Of a stretch of DNA of 64,000 bases, positions 53,111-59,683 are shown in pieces. The translations under genes and the position numbers were made by a program. Location of the stretch: assembly GCA_045643825.1 (NCBI GenBank), contig JAZRFV010000024.1, positions 1 through 64,000 on the forward strand, written 5' to 3'. Below the pieces are notes generated by a model. The model was not told where the DNA came from and did no database searches. It worked only from the letters and a program-made list of their open reading frames with translations. Origin of the DNA: Scatosoma sp045643825 (GTDB lineage Bacteria; Bacillota; Clostridia; Christensenellales; Borkfalkiaceae). Positions within the stretch are counted from its first letter, which is position 1. Each line of letters begins with the position of its first letter.

Positions 53111-54100
53111 TTATTTTTCAAGACAAATTTTGTCCATAACTCGCTTTAACAGCAATTCGTGTTCGCGACTAAACAGGCTTTTCGTTCCGTTTACGATGCT
53201 ATCGTAAAACTCCTGCACCATATCGTCGTATCTATTTTCAGGTGGAACGTCTTCCACGTCCAACACCGTCTTTCTATCCGCATACGGCGTATCCGCAATG
53301 CTCAAATCGGAGTAGGTCACCTTGATTTCGTTCTCAATCGGGCGGATATCTATGCTACCCTTACTGCCCGACACGAAGAATTGCCGTCTGCCCCAGCCGT
53401 TGACCTCTACCGAGGATACGAACACCCTTGCCAACGCCTTTTCGTATTCCATTACGACCAAGTTGTTGTCCGCAAAGTCAACGCCGTCCAGGTTCGTATG
53501 CTTGAAGAATTTCGTTATCTTCTTCGGCTCGCCCAATATGTACAAAATCAAGTCCACAAGGTGACAACCGAGGATATACATAATTCCGCCGTCAAACCCC
53601 GTCAGCCATTGTTTGTATTCGGGGGTGTGGTAGGTGCTCATTTCAGCATTGATGGAGTAGATTTCCCCAAGCTTGCCGTCCTTGATAAGCTCCAAACACT
53701 TCTTCACGCCGTAATTGTTTCGGTACATGTACCCAAGCTGTACGACAAGGTTTTTCTCTTCCGCCCCGCTAAACAAGTCTTCAAATTCTTCGTAAGTACC
53801 GCTGGCAGGCTTATCCATGTGGATATGCTTCCCTGCGTCCACACACAGCTTGGCAACCCTTGTCAAATCCTGCACCTCGCATTCGACAAGCACCGCTTCC
53901 GATTGCGCAAGAAGATCTTCCGTCGATAAACGTTTCAGACCTTGGTAGGCAGGGTGATTGCCACGAAGGGCAACCCATTCCTCCTTGTCTTCCGCATACC
54001 CCACGACCTCGAACAGCTGTGGAAATTTTCTTACGGCGGACATCAACGCCGTTGCGTGGTTATGTCCGATACCGATTTGACCAATCTTGATTTTTTTCAT
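53111..54100 (-). CDS. Gfo/Idh/MocA-family NAD(P)-dependent oxidoreductase
   Basis: 329 aa. The N-terminal Rossmann fold (KIKIGQIGIGHNHATAL) is followed by AGKHIHMDKPASGTYEEF, the site where the family has the E-K/D-K-P motif; here it is MDKP. The C-terminal alpha/beta domain has LGEIYSINAEM and DGGIMYILGCHLVDLILYILGEP, with the usual G-x-x-x-D-x-G-x-H-x-x-D spacing. Typical substrates are inositols, aldoses or their phosphates; not resolvable here. Start: ATG 54100 fits the family N-terminus, but TTG at 54109, overlapping the stop of the preceding gene, is a serious alternative because the GAAGG before the ATG is only two bases away. Confidence 0.9.
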   Translation of the reverse strand: MKKIKIGQIGIGHNHATALMSAVRKFPQLFEVVGYAEDKEEWVALRGNHPAYQGLKRLSTEDLLAQSEAVLVECEVQDLTRVAKLCVDAGKHIHMDKPASGTYEEFEDLFSGAEEKNLVVQLGYMYRNNYGVKKCLELIKDGKLGEIYSINAEMSTYHTPEYKQWLTGFDGGIMYILGCHLVDLILYILGEPKKITKFFKHTNLDGVDFADNNLVVMEYEKALARVFVSSVEVNGWGRRQFFVSGSKGSIDIRPIENEIKVTYSDLSIADTPYADRKTVLDVEDVPPENRYDDMVQEFYDSIVNGTKSLFSREHELLLKRVMDKICLEK

Positions 54101-54105
54101 AGCCT

Positions 54106-54942
54106 TCAATCTTCGCTGTCTATCCAGCCGAACTGTTTAAAGAATTTCACCGCCGTAACGATATCGAGCTGTTCCTTAATGCGGTTTCCATCATCCGCCT
54201 TCGTGCAAAAGCACATGTACGAGCCGAGTATGGGGTTGATTAATCTCGTCGTCCGTCCCATTTCACCGCAACAATGGAAGGATATTTTTTGAGGCAGGTT
54301 TAATGCCTTCAAACGGCGCATCGTTTCAAACGCCTCCGTTAGCTCCGCCTCCGTATTGCACCTTGTGACGATTTTGATGATATCAGGGTTTCGCTCCGCC
54401 AAGAATTTCACCAAATCCACCACCTGGCCTCTGTTCATCGGGATGTTGGGATGGGTACTAATCAGCACCTCTTTTCCTGCCCCGTGTACACGGTCAATAA
54501 AACTTTTTTGCTTTTCAATCACCTTTTCGTCGGTGACGATTTCCAAGGGATTGTTTTTCGTGAAGGAGTATTTATCCTCGCCAACGAATTTTCCCTTCGA
54601 TGCAACGTCGAAACTGTATCCGAGTAAGTCTACCGCGTCCACACCCGCCTCAACGGCTTTGAGAAGTAGTTCCGCTCGCTCTTCCTCGCTTTCGTCTATT
54701 TCCGTCCAATCGTATCGCCTGCTGTAATTAAGTGCAAGTATCGGAAGGGAAGTACCGTCCACGATTTGTTTGATACCCTCTACCGTTTTGTACTCGTCAT
54801 CGAGGCAGGAAAGGTGCAAATCAATCACCGTCGCTCCGTTTTCCTCAAAGTAACGGATTTTGTCGAGTGCCGTTTCCACGGTGCGCTCCTTTACCACCCC
54901 TGCAAGCAAGGGGACCTTGGAAGAAGAAAATCTCTTGCTCAT
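54106..54942 (-). CDS. Type I 3-dehydroquinate dehydratase-like protein with altered substrate site
   Basis: TIM-barrel Schiff-base lyase relative of AroD, 278 aa. The catalytic pair appears conserved: His164 in STHPN (family S-Y/F-H) and Lys190 in DIIKIVTR (the imine-forming Lys). GEMGRTTRLINPILGSYM matches the family's GE-x-G-x-x-S-R...GS loop. But the family's E-x-R-x-D substrate motif after beta-2 reads DLHLSC here (41-46), replacing Glu and Arg. I therefore expect dehydration of a different polyol or keto acid rather than shikimate synthesis. The ATG is preceded by AGGAG lying in the last codons of the amidohydrolase gene, two bases apart. The neighbours are three oxidoreductases. Confidence 0.75.
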   Translation of the reverse strand: MSKRFSSSKVPLLAGVVKERTVETALDKIRYFEENGATVIDLHLSCLDDEYKTVEGIKQIVDGTSLPILALNYSRRYDWTEIDESEEERAELLLKAVEAGVDAVDLLGYSFDVASKGKFVGEDKYSFTKNNPLEIVTDEKVIEKQKSFIDRVHGAGKEVLISTHPNIPMNRGQVVDLVKFLAERNPDIIKIVTRCNTEAELTEAFETMRRLKALNLPQKISFHCCGEMGRTTRLINPILGSYMCFCTKADDGNRIKEQLDIVTAVKFFKQFGWIDSED

Positions 54943-54944
54943 TG

Positions 54945-56009
54945 TTAGCTCCTAAACACAACCTCGCCGTTTGCAATCGTCAGCTTACACTTGTAACCCT
55001 TTTCAAAAGCCACTCGATTTCCGCTGAAATCTGTTAAATCGAAGGGTTCATCCTCGTAGGCAAGCACCGCAACATCCGCCGTCCTTCCCTCTTGAAGATA
55101 GCCCCATTCCTCCGCCTTACCAAAGACGTTGGCAGGGGTGGAGGTTACCGCCTGAAAGATACTCTCTTCCGTTTGCCCGCAAGCCCTTGCCAGGCTCATA
55201 CAAGCGGTTAAGCCGTACCGTCCGCCTCGTTTGAACGCACTCCACAAGGTAAGGTCGGTTGAGATGGTATCGGGGATACAGCCACGTTTTACCGCCTCGC
55301 GATAAACACCGAAATCGGTGTGGATATGTCCCGCAAACCCTGCATCGAGTACCACGCCTTTTGCCTTGGCGTAACGCAAACACTCGAACCCGTCCTCGCC
55401 GGCGTTGTTTTCACCGCCGTGGTAAGGGTGCGTCAGGATATCCCCTTTACGAAGCGCCTTTACAATCTCCATCATCGGCACGGGGGAATGGTTGCAATGC
55501 ACCATCACCTTCAAACCATACCGTTCTGCCGTTTTCACGCCCTCGCATACGGGTATAATCGCGCGCGCGTCGGTGTCCCTACCGTCGAAACAAATTTTCA
55601 CCCCCACCGCTTTTTCTTGCCAAGCCTTTTTTAAGGGCTCTACCATATCGGTGCGAAGGTGATTGTCCGAAATGGAGGTACCGATAAACCCGATGGTTTT
55701 CACCAGGCTCGCCGAAGCCTCCGCCACGGTGTCCTGCTCAATCCAAGCATCCGCCGCCGAGGTTACGCCGAAAGGGAAACACGCCCAATCGCCTACCCCC
55801 AAAACGTCCGAGGACATTTTGCGCATATGCAGGTGAGAATCGATTAGCCCCGCCGAAACAATTTGCCCTGTTGCATCGTACACGAACTCCGCGTTGGCCT
55901 CTACGCCGTTCGCAACCCTTGAAACCTTGCCGTCTTCAAGGTAAACGTCCGAGAAAAAGAATTTTTTCCCGTCCCAAACTTTGCCGTTTTTAATCAAAAT
56001 TTTGGGCAT
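54945..56009 (-). CDS. Amidohydrolase-superfamily metallohydrolase (dihydroorotase/deacetylase-like)
   Basis: 354 aa, cytoplasmic. The binuclear-metal site of the superfamily is readable: H-x-H at 59 and 61 (DSHLHMRK), Lys138 in GVKICFDGRD as candidate carbamylated lysine, His171 (HCNHS), His194 (HPYHG) and Asp252 (STDLT). The beta-sandwich 'cap' strands flank the barrel (ILIKNGKVWDGKKFFFSDV and GRTADVAVLA). Known relatives hydrolyse cyclic amides or N-acyl groups; the substrate here is unknown. It is the first gene after the regulated promoter at 56073-56131 and has AAGGTGG five bases before the ATG. Its lead position implies the pathway substrate carries an amide, or that it supplies an early step (inference). 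Confidence 0.85.
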   Translation of the reverse strand: MPKILIKNGKVWDGKKFFFSDVYLEDGKVSRVANGVEANAEFVYDATGQIVSAGLIDSHLHMRKMSSDVLGVGDWACFPFGVTSAADAWIEQDTVAEASASLVKTIGFIGTSISDNHLRTDMVEPLKKAWQEKAVGVKICFDGRDTDARAIIPVCEGVKTAERYGLKVMVHCNHSPVPMMEIVKALRKGDILTHPYHGGENNAGEDGFECLRYAKAKGVVLDAGFAGHIHTDFGVYREAVKRGCIPDTISTDLTLWSAFKRGGRYGLTACMSLARACGQTEESIFQAVTSTPANVFGKAEEWGYLQEGRTADVAVLAYEDEPFDLTDFSGNRVAFEKGYKCKLTIANGEVVFRS

Positions 56010-56072
56010 TTATTCCACCTTTTCAATCACTCAATTATTTCGTTTAGAGCGTACTATCCCCTATGCTACTTT

Positions 56073-56131
56073 ATTATATCACATTATATATAGCAATTCT
56101 ACTCATTATTTTTTTTCTTTTCCTCATTTTT
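56073..56131 (-). promoter_or_regulatory. Regulated promoter, copy B, between the amidohydrolase run and araC-type gene
   Basis: On the minus strand TATAAT (56073-56078), 17-bp spacer, TAGAAT (56096-56101) lying in the proximal 15-bp repeat (56096-56110). A distal repeat lies at 56117-56131, exactly 21 bp away. Same geometry as copies A and C. The divergent regulator gene starts 65 bp beyond the distal repeat, so the site could also serve autoregulation. Confidence 0.85.
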
Positions 56132-56144
56132 TCGGATATTTTGC

Positions 56145-56173
56145 TTGACTTTTCCCATTTTTTATCATAAAAT
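56145..56173 (+). promoter_or_regulatory. Likely promoter of the AraC-type gene
   Basis: TTGACT (56145-56150), 17 bp, TAAAAT (56168-56173), 22 nt before the ATG at 56196. It lies directly beside the direct repeats of copy B. Confidence 0.65.
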
Positions 56174-56195
56174 TGGAAAAGAGGTGAAAATTGCA

Positions 56196-57044
56196 ATGAA
56201 ACATTTATTATTCTCTTTAAACGACAATGCCTCCCCCAACGGGTTCAATATCGAGAAGCATATCCTTACATCAGAGCCGTATCTTATGCACTTTCACGAC
56301 TATGTCGAGGTCTCGCTATTAACGCAGGGTACAGGGATGCAAAACATCAACGGCACGGAATATCATATGCCCACCTACACGCTGACGGTAATGCACCATC
56401 ACGATTGCCACAGGTATTACGATATGTCCGAAGACAACCTTTTGTACAACCTGTCGCTGTTGCCGTCGTTATTACCCGACGAGCTTTTGAAAAAGCTGAA
56501 CAATTTACCCTTCGACAAGATTTGCGTACTCCCTGAACACGTCGGGAAAACCGCCCTTGCCGTGATGGACTCTCTGGTGTATTTGCAAGATAACCCCAAG
56601 GATTTTCCTGCCGATTTCGCTCCGCCGCTTTGCCAAAGCCTGGTCGAAATTTTCTTACATCACTACACCGAACTTCCCTCCTCCCCTTACGATACGCCGG
56701 GCGATATCCTGCAAAGTTCTTTGATTTATATAAACGAGCATTACACGGGCAATTTAACCTTGAACGAAATCGCCAAACACACGAAATGTTGCCCCACCTA
56801 TTTGAGCGAGCATTTCCACAAAAAAATGGGCATCACCATCAAGCAGTACATCAACGTTATGCGGTTGAAACACGCGAAAAAGCTACTGATTTCCTCCGAT
56901 TTGCCCATCATGTCTATTTGTTTCGAGTGTGGTTTTTCCTCGCTTGCAAGCTTTAATCGAAACTTTTTAGCCACCGAAAAAATATCCCCCTCGGCATATA
57001 GAAAAAACTACAACGCCGACGCCGTATCTATTGACGAAGAATAA
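56196..57044 (+). CDS. AraC-family transcriptional regulator
   Basis: DNA-binding regulator, 282 aa, the only clear plus-strand gene. The N-terminal cupin-like sensor domain (about 28-90) shows HFHDYVEVSLLTQGTG and MHHHDCHRYY. The C-terminal two-helix-turn-helix AraC domain has LTLNEIAKHTKCCPTYLSEH (about 187-206, first HTH), FHKKMGITIKQYINVMRLKHA, and IMSICFECGFSSLASFNRNF (238-257, second HTH), followed by SPSAYRK. The start is the ATG with GAGGTG ten bases upstream; an earlier in-frame start at 56145 would lie inside the promoter. It is divergent from the amidohydrolase gene across a 186-bp region holding direct repeats spaced 21 bp. It probably senses a small sugar-like ligand and activates promoters A, B and C (inference). 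Confidence 0.93.
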   Translation: MKHLLFSLNDNASPNGFNIEKHILTSEPYLMHFHDYVEVSLLTQGTGMQNINGTEYHMPTYTLTVMHHHDCHRYYDMSEDNLLYNLSLLPSLLPDELLKKLNNLPFDKICVLPEHVGKTALAVMDSLVYLQDNPKDFPADFAPPLCQSLVEIFLHHYTELPSSPYDTPGDILQSSLIYINEHYTGNLTLNEIAKHTKCCPTYLSEHFHKKMGITIKQYINVMRLKHAKKLLISSDLPIMSICFECGFSSLASFNRNFLATEKISPSAYRKNYNADAVSIDEE

Positions 57045-57050
57045 AATGTG

Positions 57051-57076
57051 AAAAACAGGGTTTGCGCCCTGTTTTT
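57051..57076 (+). terminator. Intrinsic terminator of the AraC-type gene
   Basis: AAAAACAGGG (57051-57060) and CCCTGTTTTT (57067-57076) form a perfect 10-bp stem with a 6-nt loop ending in T5, 6 nt past the stop codon. Confidence 0.85.
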
Positions 57077-57090
57077 AGTTGGTATAAAGA

Positions 57091-57126
57091 AAAAAGGAAC
57101 AAGAGGTCTTCTTGTTCCTTTTTTTT
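57091..57126. terminator. Bidirectional terminator between convergent genes
   Basis: AGGAACAAGA (57095-57104) pairs with TCTTGTTCCT (57110-57119). T8 follows on the plus side and A tracts on the left give T6 on the minus strand. It serves the AraC-type gene and the phosphatase operon that ends at 57170. Confidence 0.88.
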
Positions 57127-57169
57127 GCATTTTTTCACACTCAACCCGTACATGGGTGGTATGTTTTGT

Positions 57170-58207
57170 TTATTTTACGGGTATTTCACCAAAGAAAATG
57201 CCCTTGATATTGTTCATTTCTTCCACGGTTACACCGATAGAAAGAAGGTAATTTACCGCCCTTTCTTGCAGGGTATTCCCCTCATATTCCGCCATGAAAC
57301 GGTCGTAGAAAAGGTGAAACCAACCACCCGATTCCCCCGTTTTTGTGTTCCGTTCGCCATAGATAGAGAAGCTGGAAAACTCGTGATCCTTGATACAAGC
57401 CAACTCCGATTCCCCCAACAACGCACGCAAAATAAAGGTCACCGTACCCGTTCTGTCCGAGCCTGCCGTACAATGATAATACAAGGGATAATTGTTTTTG
57501 TCCGCAAACAAGGAAAACACCTTGCGGTAGCGTTCGGGCTCCTTCATTGCCGCATCGTAGCCGTTTATCGTCGAGTAAATTAGTTTCACACCAGGGATAA
57601 TACCTTCCTCCCCGATACCCGATTCCTCCGTGGAACGCAGGTCAATCTCCGTCTTAATCCCCAGGCAATCCCGCATATACGCCTTGCCTTTTTCGGTCAA
57701 AACGGTATCCAGCGGATCCCGAGGCAACGGCGTCACCGAGCCCCCGCGATAGGCAATTCCTTGTACAATTTTCTTCCCGTCCATGGTTTCGTAGCCGCCA
57801 AAATCACGCACGTTGCATATCCCGTCAAAGTCCATCACGCGAGGTCCCAGCGCGGTCGTAAAAAAGCTACCTTCCGCGCATTCCAACGTTTCTCCAAGGC
57901 AATTTAGCGCCGTTACGCGCACGAAATAATCACTTGCCTTGTATAGATTGTACAAATCCACGCTACGCGTATCCCCTGCCGTTTCCACAGTAAGGACATC
58001 AGAAAAATCTTCCTTTTTCGCATACTCAACAAGGAATTTTTCCACAGCTACACCCTCGTATCCCCATACGATTTGCACAGGTACAAAGGGGTTGCGCACC
58101 TCGACAAAATAATCGGAAATATTCGCCTCCGCACCTGCAAGCAAGTATTGTTTCGCATTGTCAATATAGGGAAAAACCTCCCCCGTTGGCGAAAGAATTT
58201 TCAGCAT
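57170..58207 (-). CDS. Tyrosine-phosphatase-like protein without signal peptide
   Basis: 345 aa. An N-terminal fibronectin-like domain (about 5-118; YNLYKASDYFVRVTALN) precedes a dual-specificity-type phosphatase domain of the bacterial Y_phosphatase3 group. It has NVRDFGGYETMDGKKIVQG (132-150), TEIDLRSTEESGIGE, and the P-loop HCTAGSDRTG with Cys246 and Arg252 (HCX5R). Substrate could be phosphoprotein, phospholipid or inositol phosphate; unknown. The sequence begins exactly where the mature part of the two exported paralogues begins (SPTGEVFPYIDNAKQYLLAG), with no signal peptide or linker. It is therefore either cytoplasmic or a derivative that lost export. AAGGG lies about nine bases before the ATG. 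It is the last gene of the operon from 62887, 18 nt after the previous stop. Confidence 0.88.
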   Translation of the reverse strand: MLKILSPTGEVFPYIDNAKQYLLAGAEANISDYFVEVRNPFVPVQIVWGYEGVAVEKFLVEYAKKEDFSDVLTVETAGDTRSVDLYNLYKASDYFVRVTALNCLGETLECAEGSFFTTALGPRVMDFDGICNVRDFGGYETMDGKKIVQGIAYRGGSVTPLPRDPLDTVLTEKGKAYMRDCLGIKTEIDLRSTEESGIGEEGIIPGVKLIYSTINGYDAAMKEPERYRKVFSLFADKNNYPLYYHCTAGSDRTGTVTFILRALLGESELACIKDHEFSSFSIYGERNTKTGESGGWFHLFYDRFMAEYEGNTLQERAVNYLLSIGVTVEEMNNIKGIFFGEIPVK

Positions 58208-58225
58208 ACCACTACCCTTAAACGC

Positions 58226-59665
58226 TTAATTATCCTTCTTTTGCACAGCCCAAGCCGCAAGCATTTCATTATACTGCTTGCCAACCGTTTTTCTTTGTGC
58301 AATGGGTACGAAAGGCAATTCGTCCTCACCAGGTACGAAATCAACCACCTCTTCCCCATAGAAAATAGCCTTAATTTTATTAATTTGCGACTGCGTAACA
58401 CCGATGGAACGCATCCACGTTTCTACCTTTTCCTGCTTCGTGTTTCCTTCGTAGCTGTTCAGTTTCGTCATAAACGGATCGAAGTAGTTTTCCTTATAAT
58501 TCCCCTGCGTGTCACGTAAGCCGTAGGAAGAGAAACTGGTCAATTCATAGCCCTGCAAACACTCTAACTCCGACACGCCAAGCATGGTATGTAAGAGATA
58601 CACCGCAGAACCCGTTCTGTCCGCGCCGCCCGTACAATGCATATAAACAGGGTAATTATCCTCGTCCGCAAGCATCGTGAAGAACTCCAAATACTCGTCG
58701 TCATAATTAAAGGTGGTGTCGTATCCATTGATGGTGATATAGTGTAAGGAGGCACCAGGTATTAAACTACCTTGTTCCAAGGTGATGCCCGACTCGTTTG
58801 CCGTACGGAAATCAATCTCCGTTTTAATCCCCATCACCTCGCTCATATACGCCTTACCTTCGTCGGTAATTTCGTTGTTTTGACCACCCTTGGGAGGTCG
58901 AGCCAAGCCACCCCCACGGTACGCAATACCCTGCACCAAGGTTTTGCCGTTCGTGGTCGTATAACCACCCAAATCGCGCATATTACGCACGTCGTCCACA
59001 CGTATAAAACGAGGGCCGAGGTTGGTGGTGTAGAAGTTTCCTTCCGCCGTTTTCAACACTTCATTTTTCGAATTTACCGCCGTAATACGCACATAGTAGG
59101 TGGTCGATTTATACAGGTTGTAAACCTCCACCGAGCGTTTCGAACTGCCTGCCTCCACCGTGAGTGCATCGGAATAATCCGCCTTTGTTGCATATTCCAC
59201 AACGAATTTATCTTGGCGAGAGCCTCTCCAATTCCACTTAATTTCCACGGGTGCCCATTGACTGTTTACCGTCTGGTAGTAATCCCCTACCTTTGCGCCT
59301 TCTCCTGCGAGCAGGTAATTTTTCACGCTGTCAATATAAGGGAACACCTCACCCGTCGTCGTCACCGACAACTCGTATTTAGGGGTGGAAGGGGTTTCAG
59401 GCGTTTCCGGCGTCTCGGGTTTTTCCGAGCTTTCAGGCTGTTCCGATGTCTCGGGTTTTTCCGAGGAAGGAGCCTGTGAAGAAGGGGCCTGAGAGCTTTC
59501 AGGTGTTTCCGAGTTCACAGGGCTTTCCGCCTGCGAAGAATTGCCTGCCGTGGACGGGCTATTCAGTTGGTCTACAATACCACGAAATATCGAACAACCG
59601 CCAAGACTACTCATCATAAACACGCTACAAAGCGCGCAAATTCTCGTCAACGTCTTACGTTTCAT
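58226..59665 (-). CDS. Lipoprotein tyrosine-phosphatase-like protein
   Basis: 479 aa, lipid-anchored at Cys24 (SSLGGC). A Ser/Glu/Pro/Thr-rich linker spans about 36-97. A fibronectin-like domain (100-215; VYNLYKSTTYYVRITAVNSK) and the phosphatase domain follow, with NMRDLGGYTTTNGKTLVQG, TEIDFRTANESGITLE and the P-loop HCTGGADRTG (Cys344, Arg350). Exported HCX5R phosphatases are rare in Gram-positive bacteria compared with cytoplasmic ones; known extracellular relatives act on phosphotyrosine, lipids or phytate, and none can be chosen here. The ATG has AGAGGTG six bases upstream. It lies in an operon with the tandem-domain gene (18 nt away) and the non-exported paralogue, all downstream of regulated promoter C. 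Confidence 0.9.
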   Translation of the reverse strand: MKRKTLTRICALCSVFMMSSLGGCSIFRGIVDQLNSPSTAGNSSQAESPVNSETPESSQAPSSQAPSSEKPETSEQPESSEKPETPETPETPSTPKYELSVTTTGEVFPYIDSVKNYLLAGEGAKVGDYYQTVNSQWAPVEIKWNWRGSRQDKFVVEYATKADYSDALTVEAGSSKRSVEVYNLYKSTTYYVRITAVNSKNEVLKTAEGNFYTTNLGPRFIRVDDVRNMRDLGGYTTTNGKTLVQGIAYRGGGLARPPKGGQNNEITDEGKAYMSEVMGIKTEIDFRTANESGITLEQGSLIPGASLHYITINGYDTTFNYDDEYLEFFTMLADEDNYPVYMHCTGGADRTGSAVYLLHTMLGVSELECLQGYELTSFSSYGLRDTQGNYKENYFDPFMTKLNSYEGNTKQEKVETWMRSIGVTQSQINKIKAIFYGEEVVDFVPGEDELPFVPIAQRKTVGKQYNEMLAAWAVQKKDN

Positions 59666-59683
59666 TTTGCACCTCTTATCTTA

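Noticed and set aside
54106..54942. Annotation as a true aroD (shikimate pathway)
   Set aside because: The catalytic His/Lys pair is kept but the E-x-R-x-D substrate motif is replaced and the context is catabolic, so a gene symbol would mislead.
57048..57583. Plus-strand frames downstream of the AraC-type gene
   Set aside because: They run through two terminators and then antisense to the phosphatase gene.
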